Source: Haberlea rhodopensis (Eukaryota; Streptophyta; Magnoliopsida; Lamiales; Gesneriaceae). From it: DNA of 64,000 bases. The notes beneath the pieces are model-generated. The model did not search any database and was not told where the DNA came from. It worked only from the letters and a program-made list of their open reading frames with translations. The number at the start of each line of letters is the position of its first letter. Positions within the stretch are counted from its first letter, which is position 1. The position numbers were made by a program, and so were the translations under genes. The stretch covers positions 310,001 through 374,000 of the forward strand of contig CAJQUN010000173.1 of NCBI GenBank assembly GCA_907163345.1, written 5' to 3'. Shown here in pieces: positions 33,038 to 44,884 of this stretch.

Positions 33038-33569
33038 GTACTAATGATAAGGGCTCAGGATGAAATAAGGATTTAAGGGAAAAGGGATGTCATGACATTG
33101 CATATCCATACATTCATATAATGTGTTTCTATTATGAATTATGGTACAGTGACAACCAATGGGCGATATAAATGCTGGAAATACAGGAAGGGCTTGTGTT
33201 TAAGATTTGCATTTATGCCTTACTTTCATATTATGTTAAATATGAATTGTGTTATGCTCATGTGTTGGGGGTTGTCTTTGTAGGTGCTTTTGTTGACGAG
33301 AACCAGGGCCGGGGTTGATATGCTGAGCTGTAAGGAGTGCTACAGGATTAGCATGTTAGAGTTTTTGTATAGCTTCTTCTGAGTAGAGTAAGACTATGAC
33401 GTAGTACCTTTGTAGGAAGTATGTCTTTCCTTTTGGAACATTTTGGTACTGTAATCTCTAAAGCTCAGGTTAATCAACACGGCACATTACTCTGATATAA
33501 TCACATGTATGATTAGTTCTCTATATTGCACCTTTATATCTTGATGTGATAACGGGGTCTCACATTTAG

Positions 33570-33581
33570 TGGTATCAGAGC
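33570..33581 (+). promoter_or_regulatory. Primer-binding site after A second LTR
   Basis: TGGTATCAGAGC after TTTAG. A PBS here proves that this LTR is also the 5' LTR of a second, truncated internal region. Confidence 0.92.
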
Positions 33582-33781
33582 AGTGGTTAGATAACCAGGG
33601 AAGAGTGAAGGGTAGCCTTTAGAGACAAGTTGGCTAGGTATTCATTTGGGCATGCTTATGCATGTGATGCATATGGTTGTATACGTGATATACTAACATG
33701 CTTTGAATATTTTACTCTTGTTATCTAACGGCTTATATTATGAACTGCTTTTGGTATTGTTGTTAACTATTGTGTTGCAGC

Positions 33782-34763
33782 ATGGCGAACCTCAATGAAG
33801 AGGTAGGGGATATGGACAGTAGAAATGCAAGTATTACTCAGCCGAACCCTTTACCACCACCTGCTGTGGGCGTGGAGCATAGTGTACAGATATTACTGCC
33901 AGGGGAGCTCAGTTTGAAGCAGTTTCTGAGTTTCCATCCGCCCATGTTTGAGGGGACTGAGTCTGGTGAAGTAGCTGAGGAGTGGTTGGAACGTATAGAG
34001 CAGATACTTGTGACTGCACCTTGTGCACTCACGGCATGGCTGAGGTTAGCAGAGTTTCAGCTGGCTAAGAAGCCTGCTATGTGGTGGAAGACCACCGTGA
34101 TGGAGCTGAGAGCTCTAGGTATGGCAGTTGACTGGACTGTATTCCGGACCCGGTTCCTTAACCGGTATTTCTCTGCAGCTGCCAGACAATTGAAGGAGGA
34201 TGAGTTCAACAGTTTGAAGCAGGGTAGCATGTCCGTAGCAGACTACGCTATGCAGTATTCCTCACTGCTGAGGTATGTACCTCATATTGCTGTCAGCAGC
34301 CATGCCAAGATGAGGAACTTTCTGAAGGGTCTGAGGCCGGAGCTATTCGATAGGGTTATCTCCAACAACCCCAGCTCGTTTGACGACGCCCTGACACGGG
34401 CAGAGTTGGCAGAGATTGCCGTAGGCGCATACAAGGATGTTGTACCCCCTTTTGTACCATCACAGAGGCCTACTACTGATAGTCTGAGGCCACGAGGGGA
34501 TTAGTTCAAGGCTCGTGGGGCCTCATCATCTTCCAGGTTTAGTGGGAAGAAGTCTCATGGACAGAAGCAGAACACCCGGGGGCACACACAGGGAAGCAGG
34601 ACAGAGGTAACCAGGTGTACCAACTGTGGAGGATGGCATTTGTTACGTGACTGTCGAGGTTGCTATATCTGTGGCAAGATGGGCCACATAGCTCGGGGTT
34701 GCCCCAATCGGGCAGTTCAGACAGATTCAGGGCCGAATAGGCCAAGGTTTGATGCTGGGAGGG
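33782..34763 (+). pseudogene. Second A-type gag, nonsense-mutated and truncated
   Basis: From ATG 33782 the sequence is nearly identical to A's gag at 17288. It keeps the capsid domain, but CAG has become TAG at 34502-34504, before the zinc knuckles. The knuckles remain readable beyond (CTNCGGWHLLRDC, CYICGKMGHIARGC). Homology stops at 34763, inside the linker before the protease, where the sequence switches to the end of a C-type LTR. It is not functional. Confidence 0.92.
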
Positions 34764-35018
34764 TCGGTTGAACTGTGAGCTGTTGAAAGTGTAAATGAAG
34801 ATAGAGTACAGGAATTTTGGATAGTCTCTACTCGAGAAGTAGTCTAATGCTATCACTTAAACATTCATAATCGGGAATGTAACTGATTAATTGTTGAAGT
34901 TTTATTTTGGCCTGTAACCTAATTGAACTCACATCAAACCAGAACCCGAAGATGTCTTTAATACATATTTAGCCCTATTTATATCTTGAATTCACTGTTA
35001 AGGTTTAGGGTCCTTACA
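34759..35018 (+). repeat. Element C 5' LTR, truncated to its last 260 bp
   Basis: It matches 41557-41816 over the full 260 bp with one visible substitution, ending GGGTCCTTACA before the PBS. The left ~1.77 kb is missing. Five bases (GAGGG) are shared with A's gag at the junction. Confidence 0.93.
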
Positions 35019-35023
35019 TTTAG

Positions 35024-35035
35024 TGGTATCAGAGC
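35024..35035 (+). promoter_or_regulatory. Element C primer-binding site
   Basis: TGGTATCAGAGC after spacer TTTAG. Confidence 0.93.
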
Positions 35036-35216
35036 AGTGGTTAGAGAACCCGGGAACGAGTGAAGGGTAGCCTTAGCAATAAGTTGGCTAGGCGTCTACT
35101 TTTAAATATGTTGTACGCATATGAAGCATGTCACTGTTATACTAACGTGTTATGGTTTTCTAACGATGTATTATGTGAACTGTTTTGTATATTGTTGTTA
35201 ACCCTTGTGTTGCAGT

Positions 35217-36032
35217 ATGGCAGCGAATGTTGATGTTGGTGATGCGATAAGTGTAAATGCTAGTGCTAGACATACAAATCCCCTACCGCCGCCAGCCTTG
35301 GGCGAAGAGCCGTCCGAACAACAGTTACTGCCGGGAGAACTGAGTTTGACGCAGTTTCTAGCTTATCGGCCCCCGACTTTTGAAGGGACTGAAACAGGGG
35401 AGAAGGCCGAGGAATGGCTAGAGAGGTTGGAGCAGATATTTGTGGCTGCCCCGTGCGCAAAGACAGCGTGGATACGGCTAGCAGAATTTCAGTTGGCCAA
35501 AAAGGCGTTGATGTGGTGGAAGACCACAGTGATTGAACAGGAGGCTCAGGGTCAGGAAATAAACTGGAAGTTGTTTAGGACTCGATTTCTGACCCGGTAC
35601 TTCTCAGCGGCGGCACGGCAGGCTAAAGAGGATGAATTCACTAGCTTGAAGCAAGGTACTATGCCGGTGTCCGACTATGCCCTCCAGTACTGTTCCTTAC
35701 TTCGATATGTACCTCATATCGCCACTAGCACCCAAGCAAAGATGAGGAACTTCATGAAAGGCTTGAGGCCGGAGTTGTATGATAGGGTGATCACTTATGG
35801 CCCTACTTGTTTTGATGATGCCCTAGCACGAGCTGAACTGGCAGAGTTAGGAGTGGGTGCATATCCGACTGTGGCACCGTCTCCAGCACCATTACAGAGG
35901 CCGACTCCTGAAAACTTGAAACCAAGGGGCGACCATTTTAAATCAAAGGGAAACTCATCATCTTCCAGAGTCAGTGGTAGATGGCATGATGCTCGTGGAA
36001 GGGGTGGTCGTGGAAGTAATGCTCCTTCATAG
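35217..36032 (+). pseudogene. Element C Gag, frameshifted before zinc knuckles
   Basis: ATG 35217 follows TTGCAG, as in A and F. The capsid domain is complete (FEGTETGEKAEEW, WWKTTV, RFLTRYFSAAARQ, LRPELYDRV). The frame ends at TAG 36030-36032. Comparison with F shows a small indel near 36020-36035, where F reads on through GRGQSQ into its knuckles. A capsid-only protein could still be made. Gag would form the cytoplasmic particle. This frame and the next overlap by 59 bases, but I interpret that as mutation rather than programmed frameshifting, because F is fused at this point. Confidence 0.88.
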
Positions 36033-36861
36033 GGGACAGTCTCAGGCTAGCAGTTTTGAAAAGGTTAAGTGTTTTCTGTGCGGAGGACCTCATTCAGTGA
36101 AAGGATGCTCCGCTTGTTACGAATGTGGTAAACATGGCCACTTGGCCCGGAATTGTTCTAACCGGGGAGGATCACAGAATACGATGGGGAGACCTTCAGA
36201 CAGGCCAGCACAGCAGAGACCACCATTTGCACCGAGGCCATTGGGAGGACAGCCGTTGGGGCCACCTCAAGGGCAAGTGTACGCCCTAACCAGGGAGCAG
36301 GCTACAGCAGCTCCAGAGGAAGTGATAGCGGGTACGTGTCATTTATTTACTCATCCTGCTTATATTTTGATAGATACAGGTGCGTCACACTCCTTTGTGT
36401 CGACAAGTTTTGTGGAGAGGCACCGTATATGCACGACTCCGTCACCCACGCCTCTTGTGGTTTCGACACCCGCTGGAAAAAGTGTGATTGCAGATCGGTT
36501 CATTGATGACGGCCTCATTTATTTTGAGGGCAACGAGTTGAAGTCAGATTTGATCGTTTTGGAGATGTCAGATTTTGATTGCATCGTGGGGATTGATGTG
36601 CTAAACAGGTATCAGGCAGTGGTGGACTGCAGACAGAGAACAGTGCGGTTTAGATCTAATTTGGGGATTCAGTGGACTTTTTATGGGGATGGTTCCCGCT
36701 CAAGAATCCCATTGATATCGGCCTTAAAGATGACTCAGTTATTGGAACGTGGGCATGAAGGTTACCTTATTTATGCCATTGACATTGCTGGAAAGAAAGA
36801 AGAGTTAAGGGTCGAAGATATTCCAGTAATTGCCGAGTTTGCCGATGTATTTCCGGAATAG
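35974..36861 (+). pseudogene. Element C zinc knuckles and protease, ends at premature TAG
   Basis: The functional part begins near 36030 in the +1 frame: zinc knuckles CFLCGGPHSVKGC and CYECGKHGHLARNC, the GPPQGQVYALTREQA linker, then protease with LIDTGASHSFVS and FDCIVGIDVLNRY. It ends at TAG 36859-36861, where A and F read GAG (DVFPEEIPGF), a single-base nonsense change. Beyond the stop the frame continues unchanged into RT. Confidence 0.9.
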
Positions 36862-39720
36862 ATTCCCGGATTTCCGCCAATTAGGGAAGTCGAGTTCGGG
36901 ATCGAATTATTACCAGGGACATCCGCTATTTCTCGTGCCCCTTACCGGATGGCACCGGCAGAGTTGAGGGAGTTGAAAGAGCAACTACAGGAACTCCTTG
37001 ATAAGGGTTACATACGCCCCAGTGTATTACCTTGGGGTGCGCCTGTGTTATTTGTGAAGAAGAAGGATGGGTCAATGCGATTGTGCATCGACTACCGGCA
37101 ACTGAATAAGGCCACAGTGAAGAATAAATACCCTCTTCCGCGGATCGATGACTTCTTTGATCAGTTGTAGGGCACGAGGTTGTATAGTAAGATTGATTTG
37201 AGGTCGGGGTACCACCAGATTCGAGTTAGAGAGGATGATGTACAGAAGACGGCCTTCCGGACCCGTTATGGTCATTATGAGTTTTTGGTTATGCCGTTTG
37301 GAGTGACAAACGCCCCGGCTGTATTCATGAGCTTAATGAATCGAGTGTTCCAACCCTATTTGGATCAGCTCGTCTTCGTATTTATTGACGATATACTTAT
37401 CTATTCTCGGAGCGAAGATGAACACAGGAATCATTTGAGGACAGTGCTCCAGATTCTGCGGGACAATCAGTTGTATGCAAAGCTGAGCAAGTGTGAATTT
37501 TGGCTGAGCAGCGTTGTATTTTTGGGGCATGTGATTTCTAGTGATGGGATTTCTGTGGATCCCAGGAAAGTGGAAGCAGTGATGGATTGGTCTGCGCCTA
37601 CATCTGTGCCCGAGATCCGTAGCTTCCTCGGTTTAGCGGGTTACTACCGACGTTTCGTCGAGGGATTCTCTAAGATCGCTAAGCCGTTGACGCAGTTGAC
37701 TCAGAAGGGTGTTCCGTTTTCATGGTCTGAGGCATGTGAGCAGAGCTTCCAAGAGTTGAAGCACCGACTGACTACAGCACCTGTTCTGGTAATTCCTTCG
37801 GAGAACGAGCGGTTTGCTTTGTACACGGATGCATCACTGCAAGGATTGGGCTGTGTACTGATGCAGGATAAGCATGTGGTGGCTTATGCATCGAGGCAGT
37901 TGAAGCCTCATGAGACCAGGTACCCGGTTCATGATTTGGAACTGGCGGCCATTATTTTCGCTTTGAAAATTTGGCGACATTATCTCTATGGTACATCCTT
38001 TACCATTTATACGGATCATAAGAGCTTGAAGTTTCTATTTACTCAAGCGGAACTGAATATGAGGCAAAGGAGGTGGATGGATTTACTCAAGGACTATGAT
38101 TGCGAGATAGAGTACCATCCAGGGAAGGCGAACCTGACCGCTGATGCCTTAAGCAGGAAAGTGAAGTATACAGCAGATGATGTGATTCAACTATCGGCTT
38201 TGATGACCTCTTGTTGTCAATTGGGATATGATTTTGATTTAGATGTATCGCCGGTGCTGGTGTCGACCTTATTGGCAGAACCGGACATCTTTGAACTTAT
38301 CAGGAAAGCTCAGACGACAGACGTTGAGGTACAGAGATGGTTGTCATATTTACGAATGGGTCAATTATCGAAGTTCAGAGTAGCAGAAGATGGTTCCTTG
38401 AGGCTTGGTAACCGTTGGGTAGTGCCGAGGGCACCAGAGTTACGCCAAGGAATCTTGCATCGTGCTCATTGTAGCAGATTTAGCATCCATCCAGGTGGGA
38501 GAAAGATGTACAAGGACTTGTGTAATCAATTTTGGTGGAGACGGATGAAGAGAGACGTTATGTCATTCGTTAAGAAGTGCCTAATTTGCCAACAAGTGAA
38601 AGCAGAAAGGCAGAGGCCCGGAGGCGAGTTGAAGAGTTTAGAGATACCAAAGTGGAAGTGGGAGCACATCTCTATGGATTTCGTGACCCATTTGCCAAGG
38701 ACTGCCTCGGGATTTGATGCGATATGGGTGATTGTAGATCGACTGACGAAAGTGGCTCACTTCATTCCATATAGTATGACTTTCACATACTTAAAGATGG
38801 CTCAGTTATATGTTCGGGACGTAGTAAGATTGCATGGCATTCCAGTCTCGATTGTATCCGATAGAGACCCGCGGTTCACATCGCACTTTTGGGAGGGTCT
38901 TCAATCAGCTTTGGGTACAGAGGTGAGACTGAGTACAACTTACCACCCTCAGACAGATGGTCAGACAGAGCGTACCATACAGACGCTTGAGGACATATTG
39001 AGGGCATGTGTATTGGAGTTCGATACTCCGTGGCAAGATTCAGTGCCACTTGTAGAATTCTCTTACAACAACAATTATCAGGCGAGCATACAGATGGCTC
39101 CATTTGAGGCCCTTTACGGTCGACGTTGTAGGTCACCGTTATACTGGGAAGATTTGACTAGTAAGACGGTCGGAGGACCGGAATTGATTCGTGAAATGGA
39201 AGATAAGATCAAAGTGATCCGTCAGAAAATGAAAGCGGCTCAAGATAGGCAAGCGGCCTATGCTAATAAACGACGGCGACCATTGGAATTCCAAGTAGGA
39301 GACAAGGTCTTTCTGAAAATCTCACCTTTCAGAGGTGTAGTTCGTTTCGGTAAGCGGGGGAAGTTGTCTCCGAGGTATGTTGGGCCATACGAGATATTGC
39401 AGCGCATAGGTACTTTGGCTTACCGACTAGCCCTACCGCCGTCATTATCTAGTATACATGATGTCTTCCATGTTTCTATGTTGAGGAAGTATGAGCCGGA
39501 CCCGTCTCATGTGTTGCAGCCTTCTGAGGTTCAGTTGAGTTCAGATGTATCCTATGTTGAGCGGCCAGTCAGAATTCTGGATCGAGAGGATCGCAGACTT
39601 CGAAGCAAGGTCATACCGATGGTCAAGGTTCAGTGGGATCGTCGGGGTGTCGAAGAGGCCACGTGGGAGACGGAACGGCATATGGTGCAGCACTACCCAG
39701 AACTATTCTCTGGTATGTGA
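36862..39720 (+). pseudogene. Element C RT-RNase H-integrase-chromodomain, one further stop
   Basis: The frame is the same as the protease. A second nonsense (CAG to TAG, 37168-37170) lies in RT; after it 846 codons (37180-39720) are intact. Counting from 37180, FIDD is near residue 67-70, RNase H YTDAS near 215, and the integrase zinc finger uses H430, H437, C467 and C470. The catalytic triad is D500, D561 and E597, an exact DD35E spacing. The C-terminus has VKVQWDRRGVEEATWE, a Tekay-type chromodomain signature. RT copies RNA inside the particle; integrase with the chromodomain inserts DNA into chromatin. Two stops plus the gag frameshift make C recently dead. Confidence 0.94.
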
Positions 39721-39775
39721 TTTATGTTTAGTTTTGGTTGGGTAAGTGCATGTGATTTCGAGGGCGAAATCTTAT

Positions 39776-39789
39776 AAGTAGGGGAGTAT
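39776..39789 (+). promoter_or_regulatory. Element C polypurine tract
   Basis: AAGTAGGGGAGTAT before TGTGATATCC, identical to A's tract. Confidence 0.88.
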
Positions 39790-40528
39790 TGTGATATCCC
39801 CGAAATAATTATATGCAATTTGGGCATGTTTATATGATTTATGGTGATAATTAAATCTGTATTGGCGTAAATTATCTTGGTAAAATGCTTAGTCACATGA
39901 TAGGAGTGACTCGGTAGAGCATTTCGGAGTGCATGTGATTCATGTTGGGTGTTTTAATGGTTTAAATGTAATGAGTTGTGTTCATTTGGTAAAGCATGAT
40001 TTTAATAGGGACTTTGATCCATTGTGGTAAAATGGTTTTAAAATATCATGTAAGGGTATTTTATATATCATGCTTGGGTCTTGATGCACATTTTAAACCA
40101 TAACATGGCATGAGCCACTTGCTCACATCTTTACATCCCATCACCTTTTTCTCTACCAGCCTTTGTCCCCAAGACCCCATCCCTCCACCTTATCTCTTGC
40201 AAGAAAACCCCATTTTCGTTTCTTGGCAAGAGGAGAAGGAGAAAAGTTTGAGAAAGAGTCCTTTTGGTGATTCCTTGCAAAAATCTTGAAGCCTAAGGGG
40301 TAAGCTATCAATGTAATGAAGTTTTGTTGGTTCTTAATCATTCTTGTGTCATGTTTTGGGGTTAAAAAGGGGTGGATCTTGTTCCATCATGTTGTTATAC
40401 TTGGGGGGATGTATTTTCATGTTGTTTTGTGGTTATATGTTGAGCTTGGTGGTTGCTTTTGGTTGTGCTTGAGTATAGGTGTGGTTAGAAGCTCATACTT
40501 GGATGTTTCTCGCTGAAACAGGGTTTCT

Positions 40529-40742
40529 CGATCGATTGGAAATTTGGTCCGATCGATCGAGCAAGACAGTACCTAAGCCAGGCGTAAAAAGAGCTTACCG
40601 ATCGATCAACGATTTTTATCGATCGATCGGTGTGATGTCTCGATCGATCGGTAAAATGGCCCGATCGATCGGTGGAGGCAGTATTCAGATGCTTATTTTT
40701 TCTCAACTTGGCGATCGATCGGGGCTTGGGACCGATCGATCG
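40529..40742. repeat. Palindrome island, C LTR (8 sites, 2-4-2)
   Basis: Sites start at 40529, 40550, 40599, 40620, 40641, 40662, 40712 and 40733: spacing 21 | 49 | 21, 21, 21 | 50 | 21. Six are exact. 40529 (CGATCGATTG) and 40599 (CGATCGATCA) carry CpG transitions. Confidence 0.95.
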
Positions 40743-40842
40743 CAAGGCTTAAATTTTGGATTTTGAGATTTGTTCTAAATGGTGATGTTTTTGAGAATGG
40801 TTCCTTTATTGGTTTCTAATATGGATTCATGTGATTATGTAG

Positions 40843-40908
40843 AACCATCCCAGGTAGCCACACAGCCTAGGAGATAAAGTCCACGATATCTCCACTTTTG
40901 GAACCAAG
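40843..40908 (+). promoter_or_regulatory. Exon-like block, C LTR
   Basis: It starts after TTATGTAG with AACCATCCCAGG and ends GGAACCAAG before GTACGT. Internal stem GGAGAT (40870-40875) pairs with ATCTCC (40888-40893). Confidence 0.6.
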
Positions 40909-40926
40909 GTACGTAGTGAGACGTAC
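40909..40926 (+). promoter_or_regulatory. GTACGT-N6-ACGTAC dyad, C LTR
   Basis: A perfect inverted repeat with spacer AGTGAG. Its left arm forms CAAG|GTACGT. Confidence 0.75.
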
Positions 40927-41078
40927 GAGCATCGGACGGTAAAACGTGCCATACATTTAATTATGTATATTGTGGATAGTGAATCCTTACACGTGATGAT
41001 ATATGTGAAATGTTTGTGATTTATTGTGATAATGGAATCAACTATTGTGATTGATTAATGTGATGGGAATTGATGAAT

Positions 41079-41276
41079 GTTCCGGTAGCCTTTATCTCCG
41101 AGCGAGGGAGGTACTTGCCGCTGTCATATGAAGCGATGGTAGTATGATATTTGCCGCTGTCATGTCTAAGCGAGGTAACATGCCGCTGTCATTGTCGAAG
41201 TGAGGGATATCATATGATGCCGCTATATGTCGAAGCGAGGGGTCCTAAAATTCCGCTGTTGTATTGGGACCGGAAC
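41079..41276 (+). repeat. Closed hairpin array, C LTR
   Basis: The closing stem GTTCCGGT (41079-41086) pairs with ACCGGAAC (41269-41276). Inside are five AGCG...CGCT mini-stems; one reads AGTG...CGCT and keeps a G-T wobble. The closing stem is unrelated in sequence to that of A, B and E, but its position is equivalent. Confidence 0.7.
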
Positions 41277-41816
41277 AGTCACAATTCTAGTGGTTAAAGT
41301 GAATTATTGTGGTTATAATTGGAAACGCGTTATCGATCATTATATTGTGAACTAATGATTTTGTGTATATGCTTGTGAAACAGGAACAACAATGAAATGT
41401 GCTAATGTGGTAATCGAGGAGCATATCAATTAATCGTTTCATACGCTTAATTACTTTATTAAGTTAAATTGTGTTAAGTGATGATATATATATATATATA
41501 TATATATATGCTCATGGTGAGTTGTTCCTGTAGGTACAACTTGAATCAAGGGGGCTGAGGGTCGGTTGAACTGTGAGCTGTTGAAAGTGTAAATGAAGAT
41601 AGAGTACAGGAATTTTGGATAGTCTCTACTCGAGAAGTAGTCTAATGCTATCACTTAAACATTCATAATCGGGAATGTAACTGATTAATTGTTGAAGTTT
41701 TATTTTGGCCTGTAACCTAATTGAACTCACATCAAACCAGAACCCTAAGATGTCTTTAATACATATTTAGCCCTATTTATATCTTGAATTCACTGTTAAG
41801 GTTTAGGGTCCTTACA

Positions 41817-42288
41817 ACTGAGATCAGGAAACTGGTCACATACTTGGTGGCCAGTCGAATCTTTGACATAATGAAGGTTAAGGGGGTCTGTCATTTACTT
41901 AAGGCCGAGGTTAGTGTTTTGAATCAATGAGGTCGGGAGGTCGGCCACATACAATAAGGTAAATTAATATCTCTCTCCCGCATGGTATCATGCTCTTCTT
42001 CTTCCGCGTCCTCTTCTTCCTGCTGCCATATCAATGTCTTAACTCGAACATTCCCACGGATGGCGCCAATTTATTCTTCCAAAAAGAATGATGAATTCTT
42101 GGTACCAACCAGAGGTTGTTATACCTCTCTTTATGTCTTCTTCAATGAACTGAATAGTCAAGATAAGTCCTATAGTGACCTGCTAAGACTAGAACAAGTG
42201 TGAGAAGGGGCCGGAAGATTTTTTCGGCGAGTCCCCTTCGACGCTTAAGTCAGGTGATAGGAGATCGGAAAGAATCTGTCTGAGAATA
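41817..42288 (-). mobile_element. Tat-lineage Ty3/gypsy remnant: LTR end, PBS and leader (minus strand)
   Basis: On the minus strand 42068-42051 reads TGGCGCCATCCGTGGGAA, the hallmark PBS region of plant Tat/Ogre-type elements. To its right is the LTR end, with a tract reading AAGCGTCGAAGGGGACTCGCCG, typical of such LTRs. To its left (41817-42050) is leader sequence. C's 3' LTR abuts it, so the element was probably cut by C. No coding frame is visible. Confidence 0.65.
42051..42068 (-). promoter_or_regulatory. Tat-type primer-binding site
   Basis: TGGCGCC followed by ATCCGTGGGAA on the minus strand, close to the well-known TGGCGCCGTCTGTGGGAA of Tat/Athila-lineage elements. Confidence 0.75.
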
Positions 42289-42758
42289 TGTAAGGCCCCG
42301 ATGCTAATTAATCCGGATTAACGATGATTAAGTGAACCCGGATAATTAAAATTATAGACTTTGAATTAAGGTGTTCCGGACTACGATGAGTCAACCAACT
42401 AGTGGAACATGTTTTTAGTGCATCAGCATGTGCATGATAACATGGCACTTGGAGAACACATGTCACTAATTAATTTAACTCATGGGCATATTAATTTAAT
42501 CTCGTAATTTGATTTACGAGATTAAATTCTTGGGCATATTATTTTTGACCGGAGCTGGAATAAATTATTCCGGGTTGAATTTATTGTGTAAATTAAATTC
42601 AAGGGTTTTTTATATTCACAATAAATAACTTTTATTGGAGATTAAAATTTAAATGATAATAGACGATGGGTGGTAGTGAAAATTGTATGGTGTAAACTTA
42701 AACTAGAGTTACAAAATAAAACACACTCCCTTCTTTCACACACAAAAACGACACCATC
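42289..42758 (+). repeat. J: head of an LTR starting TGTAAGGCCCCG, interrupted
   Basis: The first 13 bases match the start of D's LTR (51523), then the sequence diverges, so J is a different family. It stops at 42758, where a reversed B-family LTR end begins. No coding sequence is visible. A short dyad, TCTCGTAATTTGATTTACGAGA, lies near 42502-42523. Confidence 0.5.
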
Positions 42759-44123
42759 TGTAAGGACCCCTAGCCCTTAACCCTTTATTAGTGTATTAAC
42801 CACTATGTGTGGCACATGCTTCTATACAAATCAATCGGGAAACTCAGATGATGCTTTAACATTGAATGGCAATTACTTCTTTAATATTCAACGTTATAAG
42901 ATCATCTCTACCCACAAATAGACTCATAAATTTCGCCCATTTCCATCCCCATTAAACCACTTTTCACATTGTGGACTTTTATAAAAATTTGGGCAGAGTC
43001 TCCCCATAAATTGAGCTATCCCGAAACAAAAGCACAGCACATAACATAATTCCCGGCCAGGGAAAACACAATACTCAACAGAATACAGCAACACTAAGTA
43101 AATTCCCAGCCAGGGAAGACACCACACATAAGACAACAAAAGTGGGTTTCAACACCCACATAATACACCAATGACTCTCATATCATTAGCAATTCTACCC
43201 TTAATTGCATGCAACATAGAATGAAAGAGAAAAAGGCTCATGCCTTTATATACAACCCATATACAAGTATAACCGTGCTCACATGCGAGCACCATAAATG
43301 TGTATAAATCCTCGGGTGTATATAAGTACTCTATACGATACCGTGCTCCATCAAGCCCTGTTACCACGATCCTGGGAGTACATCCAATCAACAGCTCGAT
43401 CTCGGTTCCAAAGCCATCGACGTACCTGTTCACCTGCCCCAACAGAGACAGGCCCCAACGGGGTGAGCATACCAATACACAAAATATCATAGTCACAATA
43501 ATGAAATTCATAATTTACAACAAAAGTAAATACTAATGAATTTAAATGATACTCCCTGGATGGCAACGTCCTCATCCGGGATTCCGTGTACTCTGTTCTC
43601 ACAATCATCAAACTCATCAAATCTCAAAATCAGTAAATCAACGCATTGATTAACTCATCGCATGCCTGATTCTCAAATATCAATAATTAATGATTCCAAA
43701 TTCATTATACATACAAATATAGATATCTCAATATCTAATACTGATTTCTCAACTTCGCTATCAATCACAGATAGCTCAAATGCCTCGCATTTATTTTACC
43801 AATTCTCCATTATACTCAGACATCTCAAATGTCTTACAATGATTACATGATTCCACTGTCATTCTCAGAAATCTCAATGCCCTACAATTGTCATATAAAA
43901 CCAGTACCCCATATATCATGTAAGGTTATACTACTCTAGTATTATGCACGCTTGTGGCAGCGATGTCAAGATTAGGTCGTTCCATAGTTATATCAACACC
44001 TATATATGTAACTATACGCACAACCATCTAATGCAATCAAAATGCATTATGCATTTCACAAATGCTCTAATATAAAGAAATGCTCGTACGTCGCACGTAC
44101 CTTAAGTCTCCGTAGTCCAAGCC
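42759..44123 (-). repeat. Reversed B-family LTR, 3' part (before solo LTR E)
   Basis: Read on the minus strand it ends ...CTAGGGGTCCTTACA at 42759 and matches B's LTR 3' half, including the CACATAGTGGTTAATACACTAAT tail and the GTACGT dyad (44086-44100). It is more diverged from B than B's two LTRs are from each other. Its continuation is at 46199-46568. Confidence 0.88.
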
Positions 44124-44884
44124 TGTGATATCCCCGAAATGGTTAATTGCATTTGGGCATTAATTACGATTATTATGATTAATTATGTGGTAATTAATTA
44201 TGTGTTGGAATTTATTTACCTTATGGAAATGCATGGTCATGTGGATAGGGTGACCCGGGGTTGCATTTCAGGGTGCATGTGGTGCATGTTGGGTAAATAT
44301 TATTGGAAGCATGATTTATTTGCCATTGGTAGCAATTGATTAGAAATCATGTGTTTAATTGGTATTTGGTGCATTTTGAGTAAATGCTTTGAAAAATATC
44401 ATGTTGGGGTGTTTTATACACCATGGAATTGTTGGTATGCATTTTAATTAAATAACTCACTCTTTATACCCAAACCCACCTTTACCATCCAATTCATTTC
44501 ACTTTACCAAAAACAACACCCAAACCCTTCCCCTTCACATTTTCGAGTTTGAGCTCAAGGGTGAAAAGAAGTTCTTGCAAAATCTTATTTTTGTGGAGAT
44601 TATTGGGTGATTTGAGGTCCCCAAGAGGTATGGATACCTCATTGTAAATTTTGTAAGGTTTTGTTTAAGTTTGGGTTGATTTTGAAGGGTTTTAAAATGG
44701 GTTTGTGTTGGGTTGTTGTGGTTTTGGTATTATTTTGGGTGGATGTTACATATATGGGTTTATGTGGATGTTTATTGTTGGTTTTGAGTTGTTGGGTTTG
44801 GTTGATGTTGGTGTATGTGGGTGTGTATGAGTTGGGGTTGAAGATGGGTGAATAGTGCCCAAACCCCGCATGCCCAGAGCTCGG

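Larger units (their letters stand above)
31140..33564 (+). repeat. Element A second LTR, shared by two internal regions
   Basis: About 2425 bp, TGTGATATCCCCG...GGGGTCTCACA. It is the 3' LTR of 17071-31139, yet it is followed by a PBS and another gag, so it also serves as a 5' LTR. It contains TATA-like TTTATACA (31330), the palindrome island, the exon-like block, the dyad and the closed hairpins at the same offsets as 14647-17070. Confidence 0.92.
39790..41816 (+). repeat. Element C 3' LTR
   Basis: About 2027 bp, TGTGATATCCCCGAAAT...TTTAGGGTCCTTACA. It has TATA-like TTATATAT (40061-40068), a palindrome island, the exon-like block, the dyad, a closed hairpin array and a (TA)n run at 41484-41509. 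It is followed by a different element at 41817, into which C presumably inserted. Confidence 0.93.

Noticed and set aside
35974..36032. Programmed frameshift between gag and protease in C
   Set aside because: F has gag and protease fused in one frame at this point, so the C shift is more simply a mutation.
41484..41509. (TA)n run as a regulatory or origin element
   Set aside because: Simple microsatellite within the C LTR; no further evidence.
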